Positions 10,836-22,132 of a stretch of DNA of 64,000 bases are shown here, piece by piece. Position 1 is the first letter of the stretch; every line of letters starts with the position of its first letter. The notes beneath the pieces were generated by a model that had not been told where the DNA came from, did not search any database, and saw nothing but the letters and a program-made list of their open reading frames with translations. The position numbers and the translations under genes are program-made. The DNA comes from Endomychus coccineus (lineage: Eukaryota > Arthropoda > Insecta > Coleoptera > Endomychidae): positions 74,502,633 through 74,566,632 of the forward strand of contig OY294068.1 of assembly GCA_958510875.1 (NCBI GenBank), read 5' to 3'.

Positions 10836-12070
10836 GACAAAGAGATTACAATATACAATAAACAACAATTATAACAAGGAATCTATTAAGTTTCATTAAA
10901 TTTAGTGATTGTAAAATCTAAATATTGGAATGAGTTGAATTAAATAGCTCCAGTGTCCGATTCCCAAATCCGCTCATAAGTTATTCTGAAGAATACGACG
11001 GAATATATAAATTCCGAACTAAATTATCGAAACAGTAATAATTCCTTGAAACATGAGAATATCAATAAGCAAACTCCTGTTTTTGGTCTCCAAACTGAGA
11101 CCCCTTATTATACAACAGACAAACTATAATGTAGGGGGGTGGAAACTGGAATTATGGGCGAGTCTCTTGCATAGATTTGGCTCAACACTTACCAAGCGGT
11201 CTCCAAAAAGGGGGTTACCAAAAATTCCACAGGTAACACTCACTTACATCGAAAAATTTGATTTTAATTTATCATCAAAACCCATGCCGTCATTTTTCCA
11301 AATGTACGCAACGGAATACGGTTACTATTACGTTCTTGAACACTTGTTTGGACAAAGTTCACGCACAAGAATATATCTTCTCCTCAAATTTCGTGCTAAG
11401 GAAATAAGGATATATCACTTCTGAATAATGCTGAGATACCAGACAATACGCTATTTTTGATTAATTTGTATACTGACTGAATTCGAAGTGAAGATTGCAC
11501 TTTCTTTCTTGATTGATGGAAGATGTTAATACTTTTCTAGACATAATTTAAAATTTTTATAACTCCGTACTCGCGTAAGTCGATGTTCAAATTTTGGTCA
11601 CACCACCTCTCTCTCACTTTACTGTTATATTATTCTTATAATGATTATTGAACCAGGTATGAAATATATATATAAATTCTCGTATGCTTATTATAATATG
11701 CTTATTCTTCTCGTCTTAAGACGAAAATAATAAGCATATGTGTTAGTGCGACTCATTTCCCGAGAATTTATATATAACTTCACAGTTATAGTAACACAAA
11801 AATATGCAGGGCTGTAATATCACAAGATATATGTAGAACGCCATTGTTTTTAATTTAAATTTTAATAGCCTGTAGTTAGAGTTTTTTCCCCTCTCTCCAT
11901 GTATCTCTCTGAAGGAAAAATAGAACTATTCACTTCCTGGAATAGTACAGTAAGACTCCCACAGCTCTGACGTCGTCCCCATTGTAAAATTTTATTCCTC
12001 TCTTCTCTGTAGATTACAACTTCAAATCCCGTGACCTTTAAGGATTCATTGAATCTCAATCCAATGATCA
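10836..12070 (-). repeat. Right arm of the large inverted repeat
   Basis: Reverse-complement partner of 7138-8392. The match is interrupted at about 11606-11800 by an insertion carrying two inverted Penelope P2 termini, so that insertion came after the arms formed. A 123-codon open frame at 11053-11424 is not preserved in the other arm and shows no family motif; it is not treated as a gene. Confidence 0.75.
11606..11800. mobile_element. Insertion of two head-to-head Penelope P2 termini
   Basis: 11666-11717 and 11718-11776 are inverted copies of the P2 terminal sequence (compare 50298-50370: AAGACGAG, then GCATAAGTGT, then AGAATTTATATATA). They meet at CGTCTT/AAGACG. This is the stem I of the P2 hammerhead with the rest of the ribozyme absent, so each half starts at the predicted cleavage product's 5' end. 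The uninterrupted left arm at about 7435-7450 lacks this insertion. Confidence 0.65.
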
Positions 12071-13295
12071 ATATATAATTGAACAAATAATACGTTTGAT
12101 TAATTGGTCACATTAGGATGAATGAACAAATATGTCCGAGACGCAGGTGTTCTGAGAAGGAGACAATTCTGCTCGTTATTATAATTCACATGGAGGGTTT
12201 AAGAACAACAGTTTAGTAGGTGAATAAATCACCGTTAATATAGAAGATAAAATCCATTTTTCAGAATGACTAGCTATTTGGGAGATGTAACACGTTGCGA
12301 AGATTACCATAATACTTTAAAAATGTAATTTAGAAACTGTAGTACCAAAGCTGGAGGCATCAATCTGAATTAAGTATCATGCACATTTCACATTATATAA
12401 ATGATGAAGAAATCAAGAAAAATGATAACAGAGATAATCCAATAAGCATTGAAAACGTTTTGACAATGCCATTGAAGTAGTGAATTCAAAATTTTGATGG
12501 AAATGTTATTTATGGCAAGGTAGTAATTAATCAATGAAGTTTATCGTTACTAAGCCCTATTGAAATTTACCACGATTTGTTTATCGAAGTATTCTATTTC
12601 ACACCTTTGATATCACAATTTGTTGAATTAGAAATGAATGATATCAGGGGACTGTATAAACTCTTACCAGATTATCACCAACTTAGAATTTCTACTAGAT
12701 CAAGTAGAATTTGAACTGGCCCAAGTTTGAAAAATATGTGTCTGATGTCTAGTAGATTTTCTAATAGAAAAAATAAAATTTATTCACACATCAATTCTCA
12801 TGATTTTTCTTTGCGTTCTGCAAGATATGGTTGTAAATACCACCACCGAACTTCTCGAATTGTTATTTAATTCATAATTGATATTTAATTCAGAGGGGCA
12901 GAGCCCGGTTCTTTTTTGGTAAATAAATTCGTAAGTCAGGATTCTCAGAATCCACCACCGACACCGTTAAAAAGTTCTCTCATGATGTGAACTGGAATAT
13001 TATTGTTACGAATCACTAGAAACTTTCATTAAATATGTACGTCCCAAAGGGTAAGATATTGAGTATGTTACCAATTGATACTCCAGGTTGAACAGCGACG
13101 ACACATCAAATAATTCGAGACAACTATTTCGCTCTTTTCATGAGCCTATCATAGGAACAAGGAAAACGATGAAGTCACTGATCAACCATCTCCGACAGGG
13201 GGATAACTACCACTTTCGAAAATGTTTGTATGAGGTATCGACGGGAAACTGTCGAAATAAAGCAAACACATTTTGTGTTAGAATCGCAAGATATA
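12071..13295. other. No recognisable gene
   Basis: AT-rich sequence. A 75-codon open frame at 13088-13315 has no family motif. Nothing else to report. Confidence 0.5.
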
Positions 13296-13540
13296 CAGGG
13301 TGTCCCTGGTCTTAGTAGCAGAACTTCAACAATCGATAGAAAATTTGATTTTGAGAAAAAGAGTTTGTATTAACATATATGCACAGACGCTTAGTTTTTG
13401 AGATACAGGGTTGAAATTGAAAAAAAAAAGTTTTTTGCGAATATCTCTGGAACCGTTTGTCGTATTATTATCGGAAGAATAAAACTACGCAGTCTACCAT
13501 AATGAATTTTATGGAAAAGTTATAAGAGGAACTTGGCGGT
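13296..13540 (+). repeat. MITE-like repeat with TACAGGGTGTCCC end
   Basis: Begins with ATACAGGGTGTCCC, an end commonly seen on abundant short interspersed repeats of insects, then AT-rich filler with GAATATCTCTGGAACCG. The other end was not found; it appears to be truncated by the RT relic that follows. Confidence 0.4.
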
Positions 13541-13544
13541 AAAA

Positions 13545-14880
13545 AGAAAAGCTGTGAAGTGTTCATGGATCTAAGCCAGGCAGTTGACCTTGTTGATTAC
13601 ATTCTACTTCTTGCTAAATTGTCTGGATTCGGGGGGAAGTTGTATCAGTGAATTGGTGTGAAATCTAACCAATTGAAGGTTGTTAATGGTGTACTTCGGA
13701 GGACTGTACTTGGACCCCTTCGTTTCTTGTTATTTGTTAATGATTTGCCAATAGTACTGAAGCTAGAGATTGTGACGATGTTTGCGGATGATAATTCTAT
13801 GTTAAGCACCGCATCTGACACACGAGTGCTGATGACAAACACCTAAAATAGTCTGAATGTCTACTTAGAATGGTTTGCTGCGGATCAACTCATTCTGCAT
13901 ACCTAAAAACAGTTTTCATCTATTTTACGCCTCGCTAATAAACTAGAATCAGAGTTGCCTCTTAAATATTGTTGGACATTCTTTGAGGCATGTAAGTTTT
14001 CTAAGGCTATGTAAAAATAATGCATTGAACTAGGATGCTCACATTGACATGTCATGTAGCAAATTATCAACCATGTTATGCTTTGATAAGGTTGCACTGT
14101 CTTACAATTAGATGTATAATCTTATCCTTATTATTATGCACAGTTTGATTCAAGATGTTCTCATGACATCATATTCTGGGGATCTGCATCTAGATTGGAC
14201 CGAGTCTTCATAATGCAGAAGCTTGCAGTAAGAAGTATGGTAGGAGGAGATAGAAGAACCGACAATTGCAATTGCTACCCCTTCCATGTATATAAATGAA
14301 ACAACTTTTTATATATGTCAACATTATTGTTGGTTCATTTCCCCGCAATGATTTCAACCATACTTATCCTACTGAAGGTCGAGCAGACCTGTTGATACCT
14401 CAGCATAAGATGACTCTGTATAGAGAAAGTCCACGATATATAAGCATAAAAATGTTCAAGAAATTTCCGCTATAGCTTAAAAATAATGCTAACTTAAAAC
14501 AGTTCAAGAAGGGAGTCATAATCTTCTACAAGTGCATGTATTTTACAGTGTTTCTGAGTACTTTGCATCTGCAATAACAGATGGTCCATAAGGTTTTGCT
14601 CATTTCGTTCAATTTCATTCCTAATTTTATATTCATGAATGAGTGTAGTAGAAACTGGGCTATAATTATGATTCGAACAGTTACCTTATGTTTTCCAAAG
14701 GAAGTATTATCTATATCATTTTTCTTTTTTGTTTCCTTTTCTGTCTTATTTGTTGAACCAAAATACTTGTTTATCTATCTATTTGGTTATTCACTTACTC
14801 GCATACCTGTATATTCTTGACTTGTCTTATAGCACGTTGTATCATTGGTCTTATGGACAATAAAAATTGTTATTATTTTT
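13545..14880 (+). pseudogene. CR1-like non-LTR reverse transcriptase relic
   Basis: In shifting frames the conserved RT landmarks appear in order: VFMDLSQAVDLVDYILLLAK (motif A, 13561-13620), VLGPLRFLLFVNDLPI (motif B, about 13707-13755), MFADDNSM (motif C with the FADD catalytic pair, about 13779-13803) and the C-terminal thumb with IIFWGSAS (about 14170). A C-terminal FKKGV-like end (about 14500) follows, then a 3' UTR finishing in AATAAAAATTGTTATTATTT at about 14858. No RNase H. Broken by several stops. It resembles the CR1-like element at 59683-62015 in layout. Confidence 0.7.
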
Positions 14881-15568
14881 ATTGGAGCAACAAATTTCGG
14901 AATGGTTAAAGGAAGTGAGTCCAATAATCAGTTTCTTCAATTGACTGCTATGAATTGAAAAGCTTAAATTATCATAATTTAACTGATAACAGAAGATAAG
15001 AAAGTTTCAGATTCTCTTGAAATTAGATATTCTTGAGAACTAGTAAATTTAACTTCTGATATCATCAGTTTTAATTTAGTATAAGCAAACTAAAGTAGAA
15101 ATACTTAGGGTGATATCACTTATATCTGAAGATATAAGAGAGTAACTAAAAAGAGAGAGATTTGTTGGTTTTCAATATCCGTCGAAAAAAATTACAGTGC
15201 TCATCTGCTCTCTCAACATTCCACCGCTGGCTCACACGATCATTCACGGCGCCTAGATTATGGCCTTAATAGAATCCAGCTACATGTATTTTAATTCAAT
15301 CTGACGTTTTTCTAACATCAACAGCAGATCCTGAACCAATTGAATTCTTTAAAAAAATTGGATATAAATTGTGATAAATGCTCTTCATAATTTATTTCTA
15401 CAGTTCCAAGCATTTTCCTTAGATATTTCATTCGTTACCTACACTTCATGAAATACTTTCATTTCCTCATCTACTTTTGAAAGTCCGAATATGTCCTAAT
15501 AACGAGAGAGGCTAGACGAATCCATATTCAATAAAGTAGAATAAAACAAATAATAATTCAATATCTTA
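14881..15568. other. No recognisable gene
   Basis: AT-rich sequence with small inverted motifs (for example ATATCACTTATATCTGAAGA near 15112). No coding signal. Confidence 0.5.
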
Positions 15569-15576
15569 TGAATTAT

Positions 15577-15884
15577 CAGGGCCGAATTTAGAGGTCTGGA
15601 GGCCTCGGGACAACAAAGGAGTGGAGGCATCCCGGCCCCAAATTATTTGCCTGATTGGAGTGAACAAATATAGATCAATTATTTCTGTTAATATTTAAGA
15701 ACAACATAGTCATATTTGTTCAAAGGTAAAGATAAAGGTGAAACAGCGAAAAAAAAATATCAAAGGTAAAGTTGTTTACTAGTCGGAACTTAAAAGATTC
15801 TTTCCCGAAGTTTATTGTGGGGGCCCCTCTTTTGTGGAGGCCCCGGGGCTGTAGCCCGGTTGCCCTCCCCTAAATCCAGCGTTG
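15577..15884 (+). mobile_element. hAT-type MITE, 308 bp, with intact target duplication
   Basis: It starts CAGGGCCGAATTTAGAGG and ends CCTCCCCTAAATCCAGCGTTG, imperfect terminal inverted repeats of the hAT kind (CARNG...). It is flanked on both sides by the identical 8-bp TGAATTAT (15569-15576 and 15885-15892), the target-site duplication length of hAT transposons. The inner part has GC-rich subterminal blocks (GGAGGCCTCGGG and GGCCCCTC/GGAGGCCCCGGGG) around an AT-rich core. It encodes no protein, so it must have been moved by a transposase elsewhere. Confidence 0.92.
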
Positions 15885-15892
15885 TGAATTAT

Positions 15893-17384
15893 ATTTTATT
15901 GTGAAATGACACAAGAGAAGAAGATTTGACATGAATATTGAGGGATAGTCTTTTTTATAACGTTCCAGCTGAATTTATAGAATTGGAATATTTATTCCTT
16001 CAAAATGTATATTTTCCTAATAAATAAGAAGCATCCGAGCTCTTCCACTATAGTCATAAATCGTGAGTAACTGTTATATCTGTATGTTTCGATGTTAATA
16101 ACTTTTCTGAAAAATTCTCACAAAGTCAATTACTAATATAATCAAGTGACAATTTGAAAACATGTAATTAAATAATAATGATGATATAACGAGAGTAGTT
16201 AAACCTAATCTCACTTCATATTGATAACATTTGACACGTTTTACGAGTGTAGAACTGGATTCGAAACAAGCTCATCAGTATTTTGATTGAAAATAATCAA
16301 GTCGTTCACTCGATTCACTCACTAATGAATACCAGTCTGTCTGCGGGTTTCGTTATGTCTTTTTGAGTTATTGCTTAGCTCATCAATACTCAACTTGAAC
16401 GCTTCCATTACCTGCACCTAGGGACCTAGGCCAATGCAGTGTGTTTAATCTTATAATGTGGGTGACATTCCTCATCACGGTGTTTCTTGAATAAGGGATT
16501 CACCCCGGAACTGTCCATGTTTGCCAATGTTTATGCATAAATATCAACCTTATTTTTTGGTCATTGGCATTAATCGCAAGAATTCTACATTCTATATATC
16601 TTCATATAAAATATATGAATTGTTACGATTTACCAAAGGGGAATCACAATTAGTCCGAATTTGTAATTATTTTGATATTCCGGCAAATGAATTTTCTAAT
16701 TCAACAGAAGCAAATAAGAATTTGGTAAAAATAACTGATCCTTAATAGTGAATAGACAATAACATGTAGAAGTAAGAAGGTTATGTATAATACTAGAGTG
16801 AAAAGTGGGAAAATAGTGGGAAATAAAACTTTGAGGAAACTGAATCATTTGGAAATAAGAGACGCTATGATAGTGCAAATATAAACTCATGGAGTATAGT
16901 GATTCAGATTCAAGTAGGATTTAAGAAATGAGAATTATTAACATGTTTATAATGACTATTTGAGAGTAGGTAAGAGAGTAATGAGAGCTAATGAAATACA
17001 AAAGAAAATCTTATTGGCACTAAAATAAATCAAACCCAAAATAACTACGACTACAGACAGCATATCAGCATTAGTCGTTAGTGATTGTGCCGGCGTTCTG
17101 GTTTTTCCTTTGACGGTCCTCATTAATATTTGCATAAGCAGTTGTACTTTTCCTGATATTTGGATGCATTCAAAGGTGTGTCCTATACATAAAATAGGAG
17201 ACAAATCGGATATTCTCAACTTTGTACCTATTCCCATAATCAGTTATTCAAAATTTTGATTCATTTTACCGATTGTATAATCACGTTAGCAATACATTAT
17301 CAATTCATCAACATGTTTTTTTAAAGGACGGTCCACAGTAATTAATCTACTTAACATCATACAGTTCATCCCTATAAATATGTA
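15893..17384. other. No recognisable gene
   Basis: AT-rich sequence. Open frames at 16521-16745 (+) and 16956-17237 (-) show no known motif. A slightly GC-richer stretch at about 16400-16520 is unexplained. Confidence 0.45.
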
Positions 17385-17860
17385 ATATACATGGATTTTT
17401 CGAAGGCATTTTGATAGGCTTGACCATAAGCTGTTACTTCTTAAGCTCTCAAAATTTGGTTTATCTGAATCTCTTTTAAAACTCTTAAAGTCGTATATAA
17501 CCAACAGAAAATCCTTTGTGGCATTCAATATTCACAGTTTCATAGAGTTGCCATATCTGGAGTTCCTCAGGGTTTCAATTTAGGCCCACTCTTATTCAAT
17601 ATTTCTATAAATGACATTGGTGAGACCTTATACGTTGACTGTCTCCTCTACTCAGACGATTTCAAACTATTTGGTGTGATCAAATCTGTAGACGACCGCA
17701 TATACCTGGCTCATAATCTTTTGGTCATTTGTCCTTAATCCGAACGTTACCAAATGTGATGTAATGTCTTACTCCTTAAAGAAAACTACATTTTGACTAC
17801 AGTATTAATAATCTTACTTTGCGTAGCCTTTTTATGTCTATACGATATTGAATTGCTTTT
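17385..17860 (+). pseudogene. Non-LTR reverse transcriptase relic
   Basis: Frames on the plus strand read DFSKAFDRLDHKLLLLKLS (motif A, about 17394-17452), FGLSESLLKLLKSYITNRKS (about 17455-17514), GVPQGFNLGPLLFNISINDI (motif B, about 17560-17618) and LLYSDDFKLFGVI (motif C with SDD, about 17644-17682). At least two frameshifts separate the pieces. It ends at the Penelope terminus that begins near 17868. Confidence 0.65.
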
Positions 17861-17867
17861 TTGTTTA

Positions 17868-18130
17868 TACATTTCTTTCCCTTCTAAGCTACCCAGATAT
17901 GTGTCAAATATTTAGAAGGAATAGAAATGTACATTCGAAAAGGAAATTTATTAAATTCAGATTTATCTCCAGCTTGTTTGCATTATTATCCCCAAACAGT
18001 ATTTAAACCGGCAGATTTTGATCCATAATTTAGTTTACTCTGATGATGACTACTTGGTTAGCCGAAAAGTCCTCAGTACTTCAAGAGTATTTTAGTGGAT
18101 TAGGGTGATTATTTCTTATTTATAGTATTA
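17868..18130 (+). mobile_element. Penelope P1 terminus with hammerhead-like motif
   Basis: 17905-18130 matches the 3' terminal region of the P1 element at 21320-21570 in the same orientation (TTATTAAATTCAGATTTATC; CATTATTATCCCCAAACAGT; the CTGATGA motif; GGGTGATTATTTCTTA). A short inverted piece at about 17868-17905 forms a head-to-head junction with it. The hammerhead-like core is CTGATGA at 18040-18046 and GAAA at 18064-18067. It could be the upstream terminal repeat of the P1 element that follows, or a separate solo terminus. Confidence 0.65.
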
Positions 18131-18589
18131 CAATGTATCCACAGTGTGAACTTTTTTATAGCATGTAAGTGTCCTCAATTTCTATTTCAATTTATTCCCA
18201 TTTGTATATCATTAGCCAATTTTACTTTCACCATTCATATTTTCAAACTTTTGTTCCGTTTGTTTCTTCATTCCTTGTCGCACCTCCTCCCAAGTACTTG
18301 TTATAAGCATGTTTCTAATACTAATTTCCTAAATCTTACTTAAATCTAATCCACTCTACTCCGCGAATTTTCATTTTCATTATGATTTTCTCTCTCCTTT
18401 CTGAATGATTCAATTTTATCAACATTATATTTTCCACTAATTATCCACTTCTTACTCTAATATCATAAATATCGTTCTTACATCTCCATGTTATTGTATA
18501 TTCGCTATTAACGATAATTTATCCTTCTTCCCAAATTACTATTTGTTCAAGTTGAATTAGAAAATTTATTTGAAAATTTCTTATTTATT
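18131..18589. other. No recognisable gene
   Basis: A pyrimidine-rich plus strand (TTTC and CTT runs) of unknown nature. The open frame at 18146-18343 is low complexity and not supported as a gene. Confidence 0.45.
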
Positions 18590-18830
18590 GTATTTAAATT
18601 TTCGGGAAATGGATCACACTAACAAATATGCTTATTATTTCCTTCTTCACGAAAGTTTCGGTTTCACGACCATCACTAGAAGACGTATCAATTTCTAAGA
18701 CTGGATTTCTCAAGACTAATTATATCAAGCGCAAAGCGTCCTTATTGTACTAATTTCAATATAAAATGCCCACGTCACCGAAACTAACAGAAACACGAGA
18801 AACCGAAACTGGTACACATTAATTTCGAGA
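18590..18830 (-). mobile_element. Penelope P2 terminus, degraded hammerhead
   Basis: On the minus strand this matches 50130-50370: CGAAACTAACAGAAACACGA, CACGTCACCGAAAC, then CTTCTAGTGATGGTCGTGAA and ACCGAAAC, then AATAATAAGCATA and TTTCCCGAA. The ribozyme core is damaged (CTAGTGA instead of CTGATGA). It has no associated reverse transcriptase, so it is a truncated or solo copy. Confidence 0.65.
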
Positions 18831-19489
18831 GAGAAATAAAGTCACAATGGACGAAGCATCATTTTGATAAATCAACAATTAACAGGACACCTCATCTCAC
18901 TTGAAGGAAGATTTGTAATATAAGCTGACACTATCTTGTTATTTGGATTTAGCTCAATATTTCTAATATTATGAAATAGCTGGAATCGGTATTTGATAAT
19001 ATATTGTGGGTTGAAATTTGAGTATGTTCAAATGATATTATTCGAGTGGATACCAACTTCATAGCTATTCTTTGTCAAGGCTTATTATGTAGTTTATTGT
19101 AGGTCAGATTTTAATTCTAAAAATTGAGCAGGGTCGGGAAATTCTTGTATTTTATCTATATAATTAGGCTTCTGTATGGAAATAAATGTATTCCTTTGTC
19201 TGATTTAGTAAACACGATATTGCATTTTGACAGTTTTCTCTCTGACTGAATGAATTGGCGATTTTTATTCTCATTGTGAACTATTTTATAGTTTATTAGT
19301 GACGATGACTTTCCGGTCAGGTGAGTTCAGCCGATTTATTAAATTAAAAACAAAAATTTCCTGTTTAAAGATATAGGTTTCTTCAAAATTCACTAAAATA
19401 TAAACATGTAAGAACGCGAAAATAGATAAAATCATTTTGTCTGCAAAACAGAGATGATTAAAATCAGAAATCAGTAACAAATATCATAA
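18831..19489. other. No recognisable gene
   Basis: AT-rich sequence between two Penelope-derived segments. No coding signal. Confidence 0.45.
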
Positions 19490-21260
19490 ACTAGATCATT
19501 CAGAACTTTCAGCTTATAACTTACATTTAAAATTAGATTTTGAAACAACATCATACGAATTCGAGTCATCTTATTATAAATCATTTAACATACTTTTGGT
19601 AAAAACCAGTAAAAAAGTTCAATCAATCAACCATAAATATCAACAAATGTTACCAAAAACTCACAGAGGAGTAACTAAGAATATAGACATTATTTACATG
19701 AAACCGTTATTTATTTCAATTGCAATTAATGATATCGAAAATACGATTTGGTCTCTCGACTTTCAAGATTGAGCTGTTATTCGTAACATAAGGAAGAAAA
19801 TTCTTGAACTTTCAAATGAATCGTATGAAAGTTCCTCCGTTATGTTCAGTAAATCATTGAAAGAAATATACTGTTATTACTTGAAAGCAGATTAGAGAAA
19901 TTCCCTCGTAATTATGGTCAAAGAGGATCATCACAATTTGATAAATACCTATGAATAGATTACCAGGAGTCCGTTATCAAAATGCGTTAAACTAGTAAAT
20001 AATTCATTAGAATATTGTACAGCTGTAATCTCCGATAATTTCAAATACAAACTTAGATTTTCATATCCTAATCTTCCTAAGCTGTATTTCTTACCTAAGA
20101 TTCATAAAGCGGGTAATTTCATGAGATCAATCATTTCAAACATTAATTGCCATACTTATAACATAGCAAAATGGTTAGTGAAGGAATTTAGCAACTTCCA
20201 AGGCGCACCAAGTTTGTCTGTGGAAAATTCTTTGGAACTTATTGCAAAATTGAGAAATTTCAAACTTGAACCTAGTAATCGAATCCCTGAGTCGATAAAC
20301 ATTCTGAAGAAATGGATTCCAAATATTGATATACCCGATAGATACTGCACAGAGAATGTGATCCTCACATCTTTATGTATCAAGCAAAATTATTTCACTC
20401 TTAACAAAAATTACTTTGAACTGCAGTGAGCAATCCACTGTCTCCTTTTTTGGCCAATATTTTTTTGAAAAACCTGAAACCTCCTTAAAATCAAAATTGA
20501 AACAATTTCCAAAAGTTTGGTACAGATATGTTGATAATATTTTCGCGATTAGAAGTAAAAATTTAGATTTACATGGATTTTTGAACACTCTTAATAGCCA
20601 ATTTGATTCACTGAGATTCACTGAGATTCACTGTCGGAATAGGAACAGACAATCAGGTGCCTTTCCTTGATATTAACATTATAGACGATGGTAATCACTT
20701 GGATTTCGACATATACAGAAACCCCACTCAAACAAATAGGTATACCTCGGCGGATTCAGCTACACCATTTAGATATAAAACAGCTCCGTTTAATAGTCTA
20801 GTTCATAGATTATTGAACGTCTCTTTGAGCCTGCCAAATTATAACAAAGAAGTTGAGAAACTTCAGCAAAATGCGTTTCACAATGGTTATCACAAATCTT
20901 TGATCAATAATTTAATTTTCAAACAAGAAAGGAAATTAAAACATAGCCAGCTAACCAAATTAGAGCCTTAAAATACTTCAATAAAATTCAAAAGTTTCAC
21001 TTATCATTCTTCAGTTATTAATAAATTTCATAGTTTGTTTTCTAAATTTGTAATACAACCACCAGTTTATAGATGTAAGAACAAGCTGAAACACCATTTA
21101 GGCAACACTTTTGATAAAGTTTCTGATTTCGACAAATCCGGTATTTACAAAATCAATTGTGAGTCGTGATCAAAAAGCTATGTGGGTCAAACTAGAAGGA
21201 ACATCTCAACTCGTTATACGGAACAATTTGCCCCTATAAAAAAAATAATGGTGAAAAATC
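19490..21260 (+). pseudogene. Penelope-type RT / GIY-YIG polyprotein
   Basis: The frame shows LPKLYFLPKIHKAGN then MRSIISNINCHTYNIAKWLV (about 20070-20180), the fingers region of Penelope RTs. It continues with WYRYVDNIFAIRSK (about 20518-20560; the YVDD motif reads YVDN), PFLDINIIDDGN (about 20658-20694) and RNPTQTNRYTSADS (about 20717-20758). The endonuclease reads SGIYKINCES, stop, SKSYVGQTRRNISTRY at about 21137-21215. Normal length is about 800 residues. Stops and frameshifts break it in several places, one caused by a 10-bp repeat expansion at 20605-20633. Not functional. Confidence 0.75.
20605..20633 (+). repeat. Three-copy 10-bp direct repeat causing a frameshift
   Basis: The unit GATTCACTGA is present nearly three times in a row within the RT frame. 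With two copies the frame would run straight on into GTDNQVPFLDI; the third copy (+10 bp) breaks it. Confidence 0.7.
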
Positions 21261-21469
21261 AGCGGTAGCCGAATATATTTTGAATACAATTCACACCATT
21301 TCTCAAGAAAGTTAATCACTTCCAAAACACAGTACAGACAAATATCTAGGTAATTTAGAAGGGTTGGGAATGTATAAACGAAAAATCGATTAATCTTCAG
21401 CTGAGGGTAACCCATTGTTTACATTATTATCCCCAAATAGTATTCAAACAGGCATATTTTGATTCATAA

Positions 21470-21535
21470 TTTAGTATACTCTGATGATGGCTGATTTGTA
21501 GCCGAAAGGTGCTCAGTACTTTCATAGTATTTTTA
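21470..21535 (+). ncRNA. Hammerhead-like ribozyme motif in the P1 terminus
   Basis: CTGATGA (21481-21487), one T, a helix II (GGCT/AGCC) and GAAA (21504-21507) are followed by a possible 4-bp helix III (AGGT/ACTT). Flanking TACT and AGTA can pair as helix I. Compared with a standard hammerhead there is an extra T after CTGATGA, and about four bases instead of one between helix III and helix I, so the assignment is hammerhead-like only. Confidence 0.5.
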
Positions 21536-21575
21536 GTGGATAAGGGTGATTATTTCTTACCAATAGTGTTCATAG

Positions 21576-21721
21576 GTTTATTTGGAGTGATTGAGCAGAA
21601 AGTTGCTAGCACATCATTTGCAAGATATCTAGTTTCAGTATTGGAAATTCCAGGTGGAACTTGTTTATACGGCAGATTCTCTCTAAATCCTCAAGATTTA
21701 TCTTGTGAAAAAGATGATTGA
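21576..21721 (+). other. Possible small exon or chance ORF
   Basis: After CATAG at about 21569-21573 an open frame of about 48 codons runs from 21574 to a TGA at 21719, with a balanced composition and the C-terminal residues LYGRFSLNPQDLSCEKDD. It could be the last exon of an unseen gene or a chance ORF. No homology is recognised and the pyrimidine tract before the AG is weak. Confidence 0.2.
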
Positions 21722-22097
21722 GTATACAAATTTACTGTGGCAGATAAAATTTACATAAGGATGGTTTCAGTTATTTTTGATGTTACTGGATTATTATTGT
21801 ATTAAAATATTTAACTTTTTGTTCTGACTTTCCAATGGAAGTACTCACGAAAGACAACAAGAATATTACTGAATCAATCAATAAGTGATATAGGACGACC
21901 ACTTTCTCAGACGTAATACACATTAAATAATAACATCGTCCTTGAACTCATGACGCATTCATGGAGAATATCGTATTGAAATCATCGATAATATGAAGAT
22001 AGATTATCCACATGAACAGATGTTATTGTTTTATGTATTCGCAGAAATGTCTCGCCACAGATAAACAATTTACATTCAGCACTTTTAGCAGTTCATG

Positions 22098-22103
22098 TCA
22101 GTC
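22098..22103 (+). promoter_or_regulatory. Possible initiator (TCAGTC)
   Basis: TCAGTC matches the arthropod initiator consensus TCAGTY and lies 30 bp before the start codon of the LRR gene. No TATA box or clear downstream promoter element accompanies it. Position-based inference only. Confidence 0.25.
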
Positions 22104-22132
22104 TGTTAGTTGTGTTGGCCGCGCGAACTAGT

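Larger units (their letters stand above)
19490..21570 (+). mobile_element. Penelope-like retroelement, family P1
   Basis: Contains a Penelope-type RT (19490-20950), a GIY-YIG endonuclease (about 21060-21240) and a 3' terminal region with a hammerhead-like motif (21481-21530) ending at GGGTGATTATTTCTTA. Penelope-like elements are retroelements with an RT related to telomerase, a GIY-YIG nuclease, and complex terminal repeats. The same family recurs at 41012-43350 and as bare termini at 17905, 51775 and 62316. Confidence 0.75.

Noticed and set aside
11053..11424. 123-codon open frame (+) with hydrophobic N-terminus
   Set aside because: It lies in an inverted-repeat arm and the matching frame in the other arm is broken; no family motif.
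16258..16290. Reverse-strand CTGATGA near 16272 as a hammerhead
   Set aside because: No helix II and GAAA pairing follows; considered chance.
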